Source of the DNA: Oscillospiraceae bacterium | GTDB lineage: Bacteria; Bacillota; Clostridia; Oscillospirales; Acutalibacteraceae | Assembly: GCA_029004655.1 (NCBI GenBank) | Contig: JAQVYP010000031.1 | Location: 1-14,341 of the forward strand | Length of the DNA: 14,341 nucleotides | Reading direction: 5' to 3' | In this document: positions 1 to 7,161 of the stretch, one piece after another | Position numbering within the stretch: position 1 is the first letter of the stretch | How the letters are laid out: each line of letters begins with the position of its first letter | Position numbers and translations under genes: made by a program | Notes under the pieces: generated by a model | Database searches by the model: none | What the model was told of the DNA's origin: nothing | Seen by the model: only the letters and a program-made list of their open reading frames with translations

Positions 1-18
1 ATATAATTTTTGTTTCAT
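1..18 (-). CDS. Possible start of the next gene downstream of tatD (partial)
   Basis: On the minus strand the tatD stop codon overlaps an ATG in the arrangement TAATG. The six codons left before the window edge read M-K-Q-K-L-Y without a stop. This is the usual stop-start overlap of a translationally coupled operon. In Firmicutes the gene after metG-tatD is often rnmV (ribonuclease M5) or ksgA, but six residues cannot identify it. The call rests only on the overlap geometry. Confidence 0.35.
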
Positions 19-812
19 TAAATCTTATAAAGTCTTTTTGCGTTTTCGAGTGCCAATTCTAAAACCTTGTCTATGCTGTAGCCTTTGATTTCGGCAATTC
101 TTGCTGCAGTTACCGAAATATAGGCGGAATTGCAGATTTTGCCCCGGTATGGGACGGGGGTAAGATAGGGTGCGTCGGTTTCCAGCAAAAGCCGGTCATC
201 GGGCAGCATCTTGACAACTTCCACAAGTTTTTTGGCATTTTTGAAGGTCACAACTCCGCCAACACCGATGTACATTCCCAAATTCAAAACATCCCTTGCC
301 ATTTCCACACTTCCCGAAAAGCAGTGTAAAACACCAGTTGGGCGGTGCTTTTCCAGAAGCTCCAAGGTGTCTGCATGAGCCTCACGATCGTGAACAATTA
401 CGGGGAGTTTCAGCTCGTTTGCTAATATGAGTTGCTTTTCAAAAAGCTCGAGCTGTTGGGGCTTGGTTTCGGGGGTATAGTGATAATCGAGTCCTATTTC
501 GCCGACAGCAACCACTTTTGGAGTTTTTAAAAGTTCGGTCAAAAGTGCTGTATCCAACGGGCCGTTATCCTCTAAATTCAAAGGATGAACGCCGATGGCG
601 GTATAACAATAATCGTAATCATGTGACATCCCGATGCACTTCTGCGCTGACTCTTTACAATCAACAGCATTATTAATTACATATGCCACGCCATATTTAG
701 GCAGTGTTTGCAACAAATCTTCTCTCACATCATCGAAGATATCATCATCATAATGTGCGTGAGAATCAAAAATTGTATTCGGGGCTGCAATTGGCTCTAT
801 ATCTAAAAACAT
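18..812 (-). CDS. tatD: TatD family metal-dependent DNase/hydrolase
   Basis: A 264-residue TatD-family hydrolase, predicted to be a cytoplasmic TIM-barrel enzyme using two divalent metals. Members act as 3'-5' DNA exonucleases or phosphodiesterases. The metal-site residues are all visible: H18 and H20 in DSHAH, E105 in GEIGLDY, H141 in VHDRE, H163 in LHCFSGS and D213 in ETDAPYLTP. The length is normal (about 255-265), although the N-terminus carries about 14 residues before the HxH motif, where most relatives start almost at it. The start is the only upstream Met; its ribosome binding site is weak (AAGG about 13 bases upstream). It begins 2 bases after the metG stop, so it is probably translated by coupling from the metG mRNA. 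The metG-tatD pairing is common in Firmicutes. The family is certain; the physiological substrate is not known from the sequence. Confidence 0.95.
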   Translation of the reverse strand: MFLDIEPIAAPNTIFDSHAHYDDDIFDDVREDLLQTLPKYGVAYVINNAVDCKESAQKCIGMSHDYDYCYTAIGVHPLNLEDNGPLDTALLTELLKTPKVVAVGEIGLDYHYTPETKPQQLELFEKQLILANELKLPVIVHDREAHADTLELLEKHRPTGVLHCFSGSVEMARDVLNLGMYIGVGGVVTFKNAKKLVEVVKMLPDDRLLLETDAPYLTPVPYRGKICNSAYISVTAARIAEIKGYSIDKVLELALENAKRLYKI

Positions 813-814
813 TT

Positions 815-2767
815 TTATCTAACCTTACATCCTACCGGCATATTATCGGCGAAAATTACCTTAACATCATCCTCGCCACAATCTGCCGCCAAAATCATGC
901 CGTTGCTTTCAACACCGCAAAAAACAGCCGGTTTAAGGTTGGCAACGATGATTATGGTGTGACCGATGAGATCCTCCGGCGTATACCATTTTGCAATGCC
1001 CGAAGCTACTATGCGCTCTGTTCCGCTACCGTCGTCCAATGTTAGTTTAAGCAGCTTTTTTGCCTTCTTAATTGGCTCACAGGTGATAACTTTAGCAGTG
1101 CGAAGCTCAACCTTTGCAAAGTCCTCAATGCCGATTTGCGCCAATGTGGTGATGTTTTCTTTTATATCTGACTTTTCTGCTTTTGCGTCAGCACTTGCAC
1201 TCGGATTAATTTCGTTTAGTGCGGCAATCTCCGTTTCCATATCGATTCTTGGGAAAAGAGCGGCAGTTTTTGTGATTGTCGTACCGTCGGGCAAAAGACC
1301 CCATGTGTCTGCTTGTTCCCATGAGAATATATCAGTGGCATCAAAGCATGATTGGATAGCTTTGGCGGTGTCAGGCATAAACGGAGCAATCAAAATAGAA
1401 ATAATACGGAGTGATTCGCAAAGATTGTACATCACAGCTGAGAGGCGAGCTGCTTTACTTTCGTCCTTTGCCAGAACCCACGGAGCAGTTTCATCAATAT
1501 ATTTATTTGTCCTTGAAACCAGCTTGAACAAATCTGTTAAAGCAGTGGAAAATTCAAGATTATCAATGCCATGTTCAACACTATGCTTAACTTCAATAGC
1601 TAAATTGATGAGTTCATAATCAAACTCGCCGCTTTCACGATTGCCGGGCAGCACACCGCCAAAATACTTTTCGACCATTGCGGTTGAACGTGAAACAAGG
1701 TTGCCGAGATCGTTTGCAAGGTCGGAATTTATGCGATTAATCAAAGCCTCGTTTGAAAATACTCCGTCGTTTCCGAACGGAATTTCACGAAGCAGGAAAT
1801 AACGAATAGCATCGACTCCGTAACGCTCGCAAAGAACAACGGGATCAACAACATTGCCTTTGGATTTGGACATTTTGCCTCCGTCCAGTAACAGCCAACC
1901 GTGGCCGTAAACTTTTTTAGGCAGTGGTAAATCCAAAGCCATCAGCATGATTGGCCAAACAATGGTGTGAAAACGCACGATTTCTTTGCCTACGAGGTGA
2001 ATATCCGCAGGCCAGAATTTTTCAAATTTATTTTCTTCATCATTCAAATATCCAAGAGCAGTGATATAGTTTGAAAGGGCATCAAGCCAAACATATACAA
2101 CGTGTTTAGGATCAAAGGTTACAGGAATTCCCCAAGTGAATGAGGTTCTGGAAACGCAAAGATCTTCAAGACCGGGTTTTATGAAGTTGTTGACCATTTC
2201 GGTTTTTCTGCTTTCCGGCTGAATAAAGTCAGGATGAGCATCGTAATATTCAATTAAACGATCGGCGTATTTGGAAAGGCGAAGAAAATAGGCTTCTTCT
2301 TCTGCTTGCTCCACTTCACGTCCACAATCGGGACATTTACCGTCAACCAGCTGACTTTCTGTCCAGAAAGATTCACAAGGTGTGCAATAAAGGCCTTTAT
2401 AGCTGCCCTTATATATATCACCCTGTTCGTAGAGTTTTTCGAAAATCCTTTGAACGCTTTTTTCGTGATATTTGTCAGTGGTACGAATAAATTTATCATA
2501 AGAAATGTTGAGTAGTTTCCACAAGTCTTTGATTCCGGCAACGATTTCATCAACGTATTGTTGTGGTGTTACGCCGGCATTAGCGGCTTTTAATTCTATC
2601 TTTTGGCCATGCTCGTCTGTCCCGGTTAAGAACATAACATCATAGCCCTGCATTCGTTTGTATCTTGAAATGGTATCAGCGGCAACAGTTGTGTATGAAT
2701 GACCAATGTGCAGCTTTCCTGACGGATAATAAATTGGAGTGGTGATGTAGAAATTCTTATGTGGCAT
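815..2767 (-). CDS. metG: Methionyl-tRNA synthetase with C-terminal tRNA-binding domain
   Basis: A 650-residue class I aminoacyl-tRNA synthetase that charges tRNA-Met with methionine using ATP. The Rossmann catalytic domain opens with the HIGH signature at residues 20-23, and the KMSKS loop is at 298-302. A single zinc knuckle is formed by C128, C131, C145 and C148. The anticodon-binding helical domain follows (about 360-520). A C-terminal Trbp111/EMAP-like OB-fold occupies about 545-650 (begins IGIEDFAKVELRTAKV); it promotes dimerisation and tRNA affinity in other bacteria. The start is supported by AGGAGG 8 bases upstream. The gene is first in an operon with tatD and is read from the minus-strand promoter at 2838-2866. 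The leader is too short for a T-box and none is visible. Confidence 0.98.
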   Translation of the reverse strand: MPHKNFYITTPIYYPSGKLHIGHSYTTVAADTISRYKRMQGYDVMFLTGTDEHGQKIELKAANAGVTPQQYVDEIVAGIKDLWKLLNISYDKFIRTTDKYHEKSVQRIFEKLYEQGDIYKGSYKGLYCTPCESFWTESQLVDGKCPDCGREVEQAEEEAYFLRLSKYADRLIEYYDAHPDFIQPESRKTEMVNNFIKPGLEDLCVSRTSFTWGIPVTFDPKHVVYVWLDALSNYITALGYLNDEENKFEKFWPADIHLVGKEIVRFHTIVWPIMLMALDLPLPKKVYGHGWLLLDGGKMSKSKGNVVDPVVLCERYGVDAIRYFLLREIPFGNDGVFSNEALINRINSDLANDLGNLVSRSTAMVEKYFGGVLPGNRESGEFDYELINLAIEVKHSVEHGIDNLEFSTALTDLFKLVSRTNKYIDETAPWVLAKDESKAARLSAVMYNLCESLRIISILIAPFMPDTAKAIQSCFDATDIFSWEQADTWGLLPDGTTITKTAALFPRIDMETEIAALNEINPSASADAKAEKSDIKENITTLAQIGIEDFAKVELRTAKVITCEPIKKAKKLLKLTLDDGSGTERIVASGIAKWYTPEDLIGHTIIIVANLKPAVFCGVESNGMILAADCGEDDVKVIFADNMPVGCKVR

Positions 2768-2837
2768 GGGCTATTCCTCCTGAAAATTACAATAAGCTGT
2801 CTCAAAATGTGAAACACATATTTAGTATATTCATATT

Positions 2838-2866
2838 ATTATACCAATCTATTCCTTCAAATACAA
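2838..2866 (-). promoter_or_regulatory. Predicted sigma-A promoter of metG-tatD
   Basis: On the minus strand, TTGTAT (2861-2866) is separated by exactly 17 bases from a perfect TATAAT (2838-2843). The predicted start of transcription lies about 65 bases before the metG ATG. The -35 box is poor (3 of 6), so the call rests on the perfect -10 and the ideal spacing. Confidence 0.6.
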
Positions 2867-2896
2867 GTAGAACGAAGCTTCAATCGCTTTCCTCTG

Positions 2897-2924
2897 TTGT
2901 AATATTTTTAAAAATTGATATAAT
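2897..2924 (+). promoter_or_regulatory. Predicted sigma-A promoter of the ABC-F/HAD operon
   Basis: TTGTAA (2897-2902, 4 of 6 to consensus), a 16-base spacer and TATAAT (2919-2924). A TG at 2916-2917 adds an extended -10. It lies back to back with the metG promoter and leaves a leader of about 28 bases that contains AAGAGG at 2942-2947, the likely ribosome binding site. Confidence 0.6.
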
Positions 2925-2958
2925 GTAATTGTATTGAAATTAAGAGGATTAAAAATTT

Positions 2959-4863
2959 ATGATATTAAGTGCAAGTTCCATATCAAAAAGCTTTGGCGAT
3001 AATTTGCTCTTTGATGATGTGACATTTAAAATTGAACAGAATGATATTATCGGGCTTGTTGGTGCGAACGGTTGCGGAAAAACCACACTGTTTAAAATTT
3101 TGACAGGTGAACTTTCCGGCGATGCGGGTGGTCTTTCAAAGCAATCGGGTTTATCAGTCGGATATTTGCAGCAACACGTTTGTGCCGACAGTGACCGTAC
3201 GGCCTTGGCTGAAACCTTGACTGTATTTAACAATTTGATTGAAATGGGCAACCAACTTGCAGAAATTCATGAAAAGTTATCTATACAGGCGGATGATAAA
3301 CTGATAGAACAGCAATATACTCTTACCGAGAAACTAAGTAATATGGGTGGATTAACTTATCTTTCCCGAACTCGTGCTGCGTTAATCGGATTGGGTTTTG
3401 CGGAGCATGAGCTGGAGCTGCCTGTTAGTGCTTTGTCGGGTGGTCAAAGGAGTAAAATCGGTCTTTGCAAACTGCTGTTATCCGAGCCGAAGTTGATGCT
3501 GTTGGACGAGCCTACCAATCATTTGGATATTGAGGCAACAGAATGGCTTGAGGAGTACATTTTGTCTTCCAAGGGAGCGGCTGTTATAATCTCTCATGAC
3601 CGATATTTTTTGGACAGGGTGACAAATAAAACCTGGGAAATTGAGCATTGTCGCCTCTGTATGTCGGACGGTAATTATTCAAGGTATTTGGTGCTGAAAA
3701 AAGAGCGTGAGCTTAGCGAAAAGCGGAATTATGACAATACAATGCGTGAGGTCAAGCGCATTGAGGGCATTATCGAACAGCAGCGTCAATTTAACCGTGA
3801 AAAGAATATAAAAACTGCTGAAAGCAAGCAGAAGCAAATTGACCGTATGGTTAAGGACTTGAAAGAGCCCGAAGCTGAGCTGCAGGAAATCAAAATCGGA
3901 TTTAAGGTAAACAAAAGGAGCGGCGACGATGTTTTGAATGTATGCGGTGTGTCGACTGTTTTTGATGAAGATATTTTATATAAAAATGTTGAGTTTGAGT
4001 TAAAGCGTGGGGACCGAGTTTTCATAATCGGTTCAAATGGTTGTGGAAAGACAACGCTTTTGAAATCAATTATCAGACAAGAAAAAAATATTAAATTCGG
4101 AGTAAATGTTACTGTTGGATACTTTGATCAGCACGGTGAAAATATAGATAAAGAAAAGACAATTTTCGACGAGCTGCATGACACCTATCCGACTTTGTCC
4201 GACACCGAAGTCAGAAACGCATTGGCAGCATTCTTGTTTAGGGGCGATGAGGTTTTTGCCAGAATAAAAACTTTAAGTGGCGGCGAAATAGCACGAGTGA
4301 CGCTTTGCAAACTGATGCTTTTGGGATCGAACTTATTGATTTTGGACGAGCCTACAAACCACTTGGATTTACAATCTCGTGAAGTTTTGGAGGAAGCCTT
4401 GGCCAACTATGATGGAACACTTTTGGTTGTTTCGCATGACCGCTATTTTATAAACCGTTTATCTAACAGGGTTTTGCATCTGACAAAGGGTGGAATGGAA
4501 AGCATAAACGGCAATTATGATACTTATTGCGAGCAATGTCTGCAGGCAGAGTCGTCACCTGCTACAGTAAAGGAAGAGAGCGCAAGCAAGCGACAATACA
4601 AGCAAAAAAAAGAGCGTGAATCAAGCGTTCGTAAGCTGAAATCTGCCCAAATACGTTGCGAGACGGCAATTGGGCAGCTAGAGTCGGAAATCGGTGAAAT
4701 TAATGAAAGCTTATCTTCGCCTGAAATTTCAGCGGATTATGTAAAGACCATAGAATTATCGGCATTGATTGAGCTGAAAAATACTGAATTAGAGCAAAAA
4801 ATGCTTGAGTGGGAAGAAGTATTATCTTCTTTATCGGAATTTGAAACAGAAAGTGAATTATAA
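2959..4863 (+). CDS. ABC-F family ATPase (YdiF/Uup-like translation factor)
   Basis: A 634-residue protein with two ABC ATPase domains and no membrane segments, the hallmark of ABC-F proteins, which bind the ribosomal E site and rescue or protect stalled ribosomes. Domain 1: Walker A GANGCGKTT at 35-43, signature LSGGQ at 159-163, Walker B DEPTNHLD at 183-190. The charged interdomain linker, which reaches towards the peptidyl-transferase centre in relatives, is about 240-320. Domain 2: Walker A at 358-366, LSGGE at 439-443, DEPTNHLD at 463-470. Residues about 540-625 are a charged coiled-coil extension ending in an LEWEE-like motif, as in Bacillus YdiF. It starts its operon and is followed 3 bases later by a HAD phosphatase. 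Housekeeping quality control is more likely than antibiotic resistance, because there is no regulatory leader peptide and no resistance neighbour, but the sequence does not settle this. Confidence 0.93.
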   Translation: MILSASSISKSFGDNLLFDDVTFKIEQNDIIGLVGANGCGKTTLFKILTGELSGDAGGLSKQSGLSVGYLQQHVCADSDRTALAETLTVFNNLIEMGNQLAEIHEKLSIQADDKLIEQQYTLTEKLSNMGGLTYLSRTRAALIGLGFAEHELELPVSALSGGQRSKIGLCKLLLSEPKLMLLDEPTNHLDIEATEWLEEYILSSKGAAVIISHDRYFLDRVTNKTWEIEHCRLCMSDGNYSRYLVLKKERELSEKRNYDNTMREVKRIEGIIEQQRQFNREKNIKTAESKQKQIDRMVKDLKEPEAELQEIKIGFKVNKRSGDDVLNVCGVSTVFDEDILYKNVEFELKRGDRVFIIGSNGCGKTTLLKSIIRQEKNIKFGVNVTVGYFDQHGENIDKEKTIFDELHDTYPTLSDTEVRNALAAFLFRGDEVFARIKTLSGGEIARVTLCKLMLLGSNLLILDEPTNHLDLQSREVLEEALANYDGTLLVVSHDRYFINRLSNRVLHLTKGGMESINGNYDTYCEQCLQAESSPATVKEESASKRQYKQKKERESSVRKLKSAQIRCETAIGQLESEIGEINESLSSPEISADYVKTIELSALIELKNTELEQKMLEWEEVLSSLSEFETESEL

Positions 4864-4866
4864 AAA

Positions 4867-5685
4867 ATGAAAACCCTATATATATCCGACTTGGACGGAA
4901 CATTACTAAGCAGAGACTCTAAAATTTCTGATTTCACCAGGAACACAATAAATCACTTGGTGGAAGAAGGTATGAATATTACACTTGCCACGGGGCGCTC
5001 AAGTTCCTCGGCATGCAATATTTTAGATGGCCTTACCTTAAAAATCCCCGCAGTAATGATGAACGGTGTGTTTTTGACCGATATTTTGACCAAAAAGCAA
5101 ATTTATGTTTGTTATATTCCGGAAGACAAGTGCAAAAGAGTTGTGGATATTTTCCTCCGGCATAACAGCCCGCCGTTTATCTATAGCTTTGCCGATGATA
5201 TTGACGCAGAGTATAGAAATTATAAAAGTGAATATGAGCATAAATTTATTGAAGCGAAAAAGCAATACCACCGCAGTTTTGAACAGGTAAGCGTTTATAA
5301 TCTAACCGACAAAATAGTTTGCATAAACGCAATAGATGAAAATACTGTAACTGACAAAATTGCAGAGGATATCAAAAAAATCGAGGGCATTAAGTTCACA
5401 AATCATTATGCTAATTACAGCGGAACTTTGAACTTTATTGAAGTGTTTTCGCCCAAAGCCGGTAAATGGAACGGAATTAATCGTCTTAAAGAAAGATACG
5501 GATTTGACAGGGTTGTTGCAATTGGCGATAATTTAAACGACCTTGAAATGATTAGAAATGCCGATGTGGGCGTGTGCGTGAAAAATGCCCAAAAGGAATT
5601 ATTGGAAGCGGCAGATATAATTATTGACGAAAATGACAATGACGGTGTGGCAAAATTCTTGTTGGACGAATGGAAAAACAGATAA
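4867..5685 (+). CDS. Cof-type HAD-superfamily phosphatase
   Basis: A 272-residue HAD hydrolase of the Cof/IIB subfamily, which dephosphorylates sugar phosphates, nucleotides or cofactors in the cytoplasm. Motif I is SDLDGTL with the nucleophile D8 and acid/base D10. Motif II is the Thr in LATGRS (T42). The motif III Lys lies in the SPKAGKWNGI segment (K197 or K200). Motif IV is GDNLND at 220-225 (D221, D225). The C2-type cap lies between motifs II and III, about 60-195. The length is typical. Its ATG follows the ABC-F stop after only 3 bases with little ribosome binding site of its own, so it is probably translated by coupling. Substrates in this subfamily cannot be read from sequence. Confidence 0.92.
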   Translation: MKTLYISDLDGTLLSRDSKISDFTRNTINHLVEEGMNITLATGRSSSSACNILDGLTLKIPAVMMNGVFLTDILTKKQIYVCYIPEDKCKRVVDIFLRHNSPPFIYSFADDIDAEYRNYKSEYEHKFIEAKKQYHRSFEQVSVYNLTDKIVCINAIDENTVTDKIAEDIKKIEGIKFTNHYANYSGTLNFIEVFSPKAGKWNGINRLKERYGFDRVVAIGDNLNDLEMIRNADVGVCVKNAQKELLEAADIIIDENDNDGVAKFLLDEWKNR

Positions 5686-5732
5686 AAATCGGGCAGTTGG
5701 AAGTTTTAATCCAACTGCCCGATTTTGCTTTT
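5685..5732 (+). terminator. Rho-independent terminator after the ABC-F/HAD operon
   Basis: A perfect 16-base stem (5685-5700 pairing with 5711-5726, core CGGGCAGTTGG/CCAACTGCCCG), a 10-base loop, then GCTTTT. The left arm begins at the last base of the HAD stop codon. The A-run on the left flank gives a U-run on the other strand, so it may also stop minus-strand transcripts from the convergent gene at 5898-7052. Confidence 0.93.
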
Positions 5733-5890
5733 ATACTAATCTCAATTAAAAATGGAGATTAGATTTGCGAGGATAGTTTTTGTCCCGCAAGGCGGAGGAG
5801 GACAGCGGGCTGGCGCCCGCCGACGACGACAACGCGGCGGGACGAAAAATAGACCGTAAAGATATCTACGTTTTTATTTGAGATTAGTAT
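5733..5890 (+). repeat. Long foldback element, copy 1 (candidate structured RNA or MITE)
   Basis: A 158-bp element bounded by a perfect 13-bp terminal inverted repeat (ATACTAATCTCAA at 5733-5745, its complement at 5878-5890). Pairing continues inward to 5759/5864 with two mismatches. Further in are TTTGCG (5764-5769) with CGTAAA (5855-5860), a 12-bp stem (5777-5788 with 5837-5848) and a GC-rich hairpin GCGGGC-TGGC-GCCCGC (5805-5820). It fills the gap between the terminator of the upstream operon and the stop codon at 5898. A second copy, in the same orientation, is at 11294-11450. Unpaired blocks are nearly identical in both copies: GAGGAT, AAGGCGGAGGA, ACGACAACGC and AGACCG. It encodes no protein. 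I cannot assign it to a known RNA or MITE family. Confidence 0.85.
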
Positions 5891-5897
5891 TATTACA

Positions 5898-7052
5898 TTA
5901 TTTTTGCGAGTTTCTGATAAGGCGCTTTTCTTCAACACCTATTCCGCCCAACAACACGCCAAACAGTAGACCGGTTTGCACCCATAAAAGTGTTAAATCA
6001 ATCATTGAGTGAACAAGAATTGCAGCAGATAAAGCTATGATAAAACTGGATGCCTTATTGTTTTTGAGTTTTTCATGACATTTTGCAAGGCTTGAAAAAA
6101 AAGCCGAAAAATACGCAGCACCGATGAGAGAACCGATTATTCCAAAACTTAAGATAGAATCGACAAACAAATTGTGAGCATGAGTGGTAGGATAGCTGCC
6201 AACGATTGACGGTTGGATATGAAAGTAAGTGAAGAATCCTTTTCCAAACAATGGTGCATCGCCGATTGCTTCAATACTGGTTTTCCAGATGGCAATTCGA
6301 TTTTCTGTTGTTAAAACTGATTCTTTAATTCTTGGAAATATTTCAGGAGCAGTGGAAATTATGATGCACATAATTCCTGCAAGAAGTAAAAATATGCTGA
6401 GCAGGTGATGCTCATGGTGCAATATCAGCAGGATAGAAACACCAATAAGAATCGCAACCCACACGAACATGCTTCCTGAAAGATAAACTCCAATGCAATC
6501 AAATACGGCAATAGAATAGAATAAAAACTTTTTGCCGGATTTTGTTATAACCTTGTATGCGCAAATTATAATGCAAAGTGCAAGCATTGTAGCCATATAA
6601 TTTGGGTTGAAAAAGAATGAGTAGCAACGGTAAGCTAAATGACTTTTATAAAACAACATGTGCACTGTTTTTTCAATAATGGCAGAGCCTGCAACTGCCA
6701 CGCTTAGCAGACAACATATATTAAGAATTTTTTCAAAAAGAATTGTTGTCATAACCCAGCGGGAAAATTGCATAATAACCACAATTGAGAAAAAGAACAC
6801 CGAGCAGCCCAAGCCAAACCAATTTGAATTGATTAAGGCAGTGACAATAGTCAGAATTGTGAAAATAATGAACATTATCGATAGCTTTTGTGAAAAAACC
6901 ACTTCTCTGGATTTTGGGTTAGCAACAATATAAATTGCTGCCAAAGGAATAAAAACAACTGTCAGATAATATGGCAAGAATGAAACAATGGCAGTTGAAA
7001 TAACAAGGTATTCATTAAAACTTTTGGATTTTAAAAACCTCTTAATGTCCAC
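5898..7052 (-). CDS. O-antigen ligase / Wzy polymerase-like membrane protein
   Basis: A 384-residue polytopic membrane protein with about ten hydrophobic segments. It matches the Wzy_C (O-antigen ligase-like) pattern: R252 and W256 in NRIAIWKTS, the P-x-x-GKG segment around 267-272, then the large extracytoplasmic loop ending in HAHN (H291, H293, N294) followed by SFGIIG at 302-307. Family members join or polymerise undecaprenyl-linked sugars on the outer face of the membrane. In Firmicutes that would mean an exopolysaccharide, capsule or teichoic-type glycan. The start is GTG with only a weak ribosome binding site, so the true N-terminus could be slightly different. It lies 109 bases downstream of the 1040-residue gene on the same strand. 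No glycosyltransferases are in view, so it is not within an obvious polysaccharide cluster. Confidence 0.82.
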   Translation of the reverse strand: MDIKRFLKSKSFNEYLVISTAIVSFLPYYLTVVFIPLAAIYIVANPKSREVVFSQKLSIMFIIFTILTIVTALINSNWFGLGCSVFFFSIVVIMQFSRWVMTTILFEKILNICCLLSVAVAGSAIIEKTVHMLFYKSHLAYRCYSFFFNPNYMATMLALCIIICAYKVITKSGKKFLFYSIAVFDCIGVYLSGSMFVWVAILIGVSILLILHHEHHLLSIFLLLAGIMCIIISTAPEIFPRIKESVLTTENRIAIWKTSIEAIGDAPLFGKGFFTYFHIQPSIVGSYPTTHAHNLFVDSILSFGIIGSLIGAAYFSAFFSSLAKCHEKLKNNKASSFIIALSAAILVHSMIDLTLLWVQTGLLFGVLLGGIGVEEKRLIRNSQK

Positions 7053-7078
7053 TCGAACTTCACATCCCCGGATTTAAT

Positions 7079-7103
7079 GTAGGGGCGGATTCTATATTCC
7101 ACC
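7079..7103 (+). repeat. REP-like short palindrome, copy A
   Basis: GTAGGGGCGGATTC at the left and ATTCCACC at the right form an imperfect palindrome in the gap between the 1040-residue gene and the Wzy-like gene. It matches the reverse complement of 10401-10426 at about 20 of 25 positions, so the two copies flank the large gene in opposite orientations. Its origin is probably a dispersed extragenic palindrome. Confidence 0.6.
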
Positions 7104-7161
7104 AAATGAATCGATTTCGAGCACACACATAGGTGCGTACTTGCGATAATACAATTATATA

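Noticed and set aside
966..1619. A 217-codon open frame on the plus strand opposite metG
   Set aside because: It lies entirely antisense to a clear methionyl-tRNA synthetase, has no recognisable motif and no ribosome binding site of note; it is a shadow of the real gene.
2768..2958. T-box or other riboswitch before metG
   Set aside because: The leader from the predicted promoter is only about 65 bases and shows no T-box sequence, antiterminator or terminator hairpin.
2959..4863. Antibiotic-resistance ABC-F determinant
   Set aside because: There is no attenuator leader, mobile context or resistance neighbours; a housekeeping ABC-F factor fits the coiled-coil C-terminus better.
5733..5890. 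Foldback element as an insertion sequence or CRISPR-type repeat
   Set aside because: There is no transposase frame inside, the element is too short for an IS, and copies are single and far apart rather than in an array with spacers.
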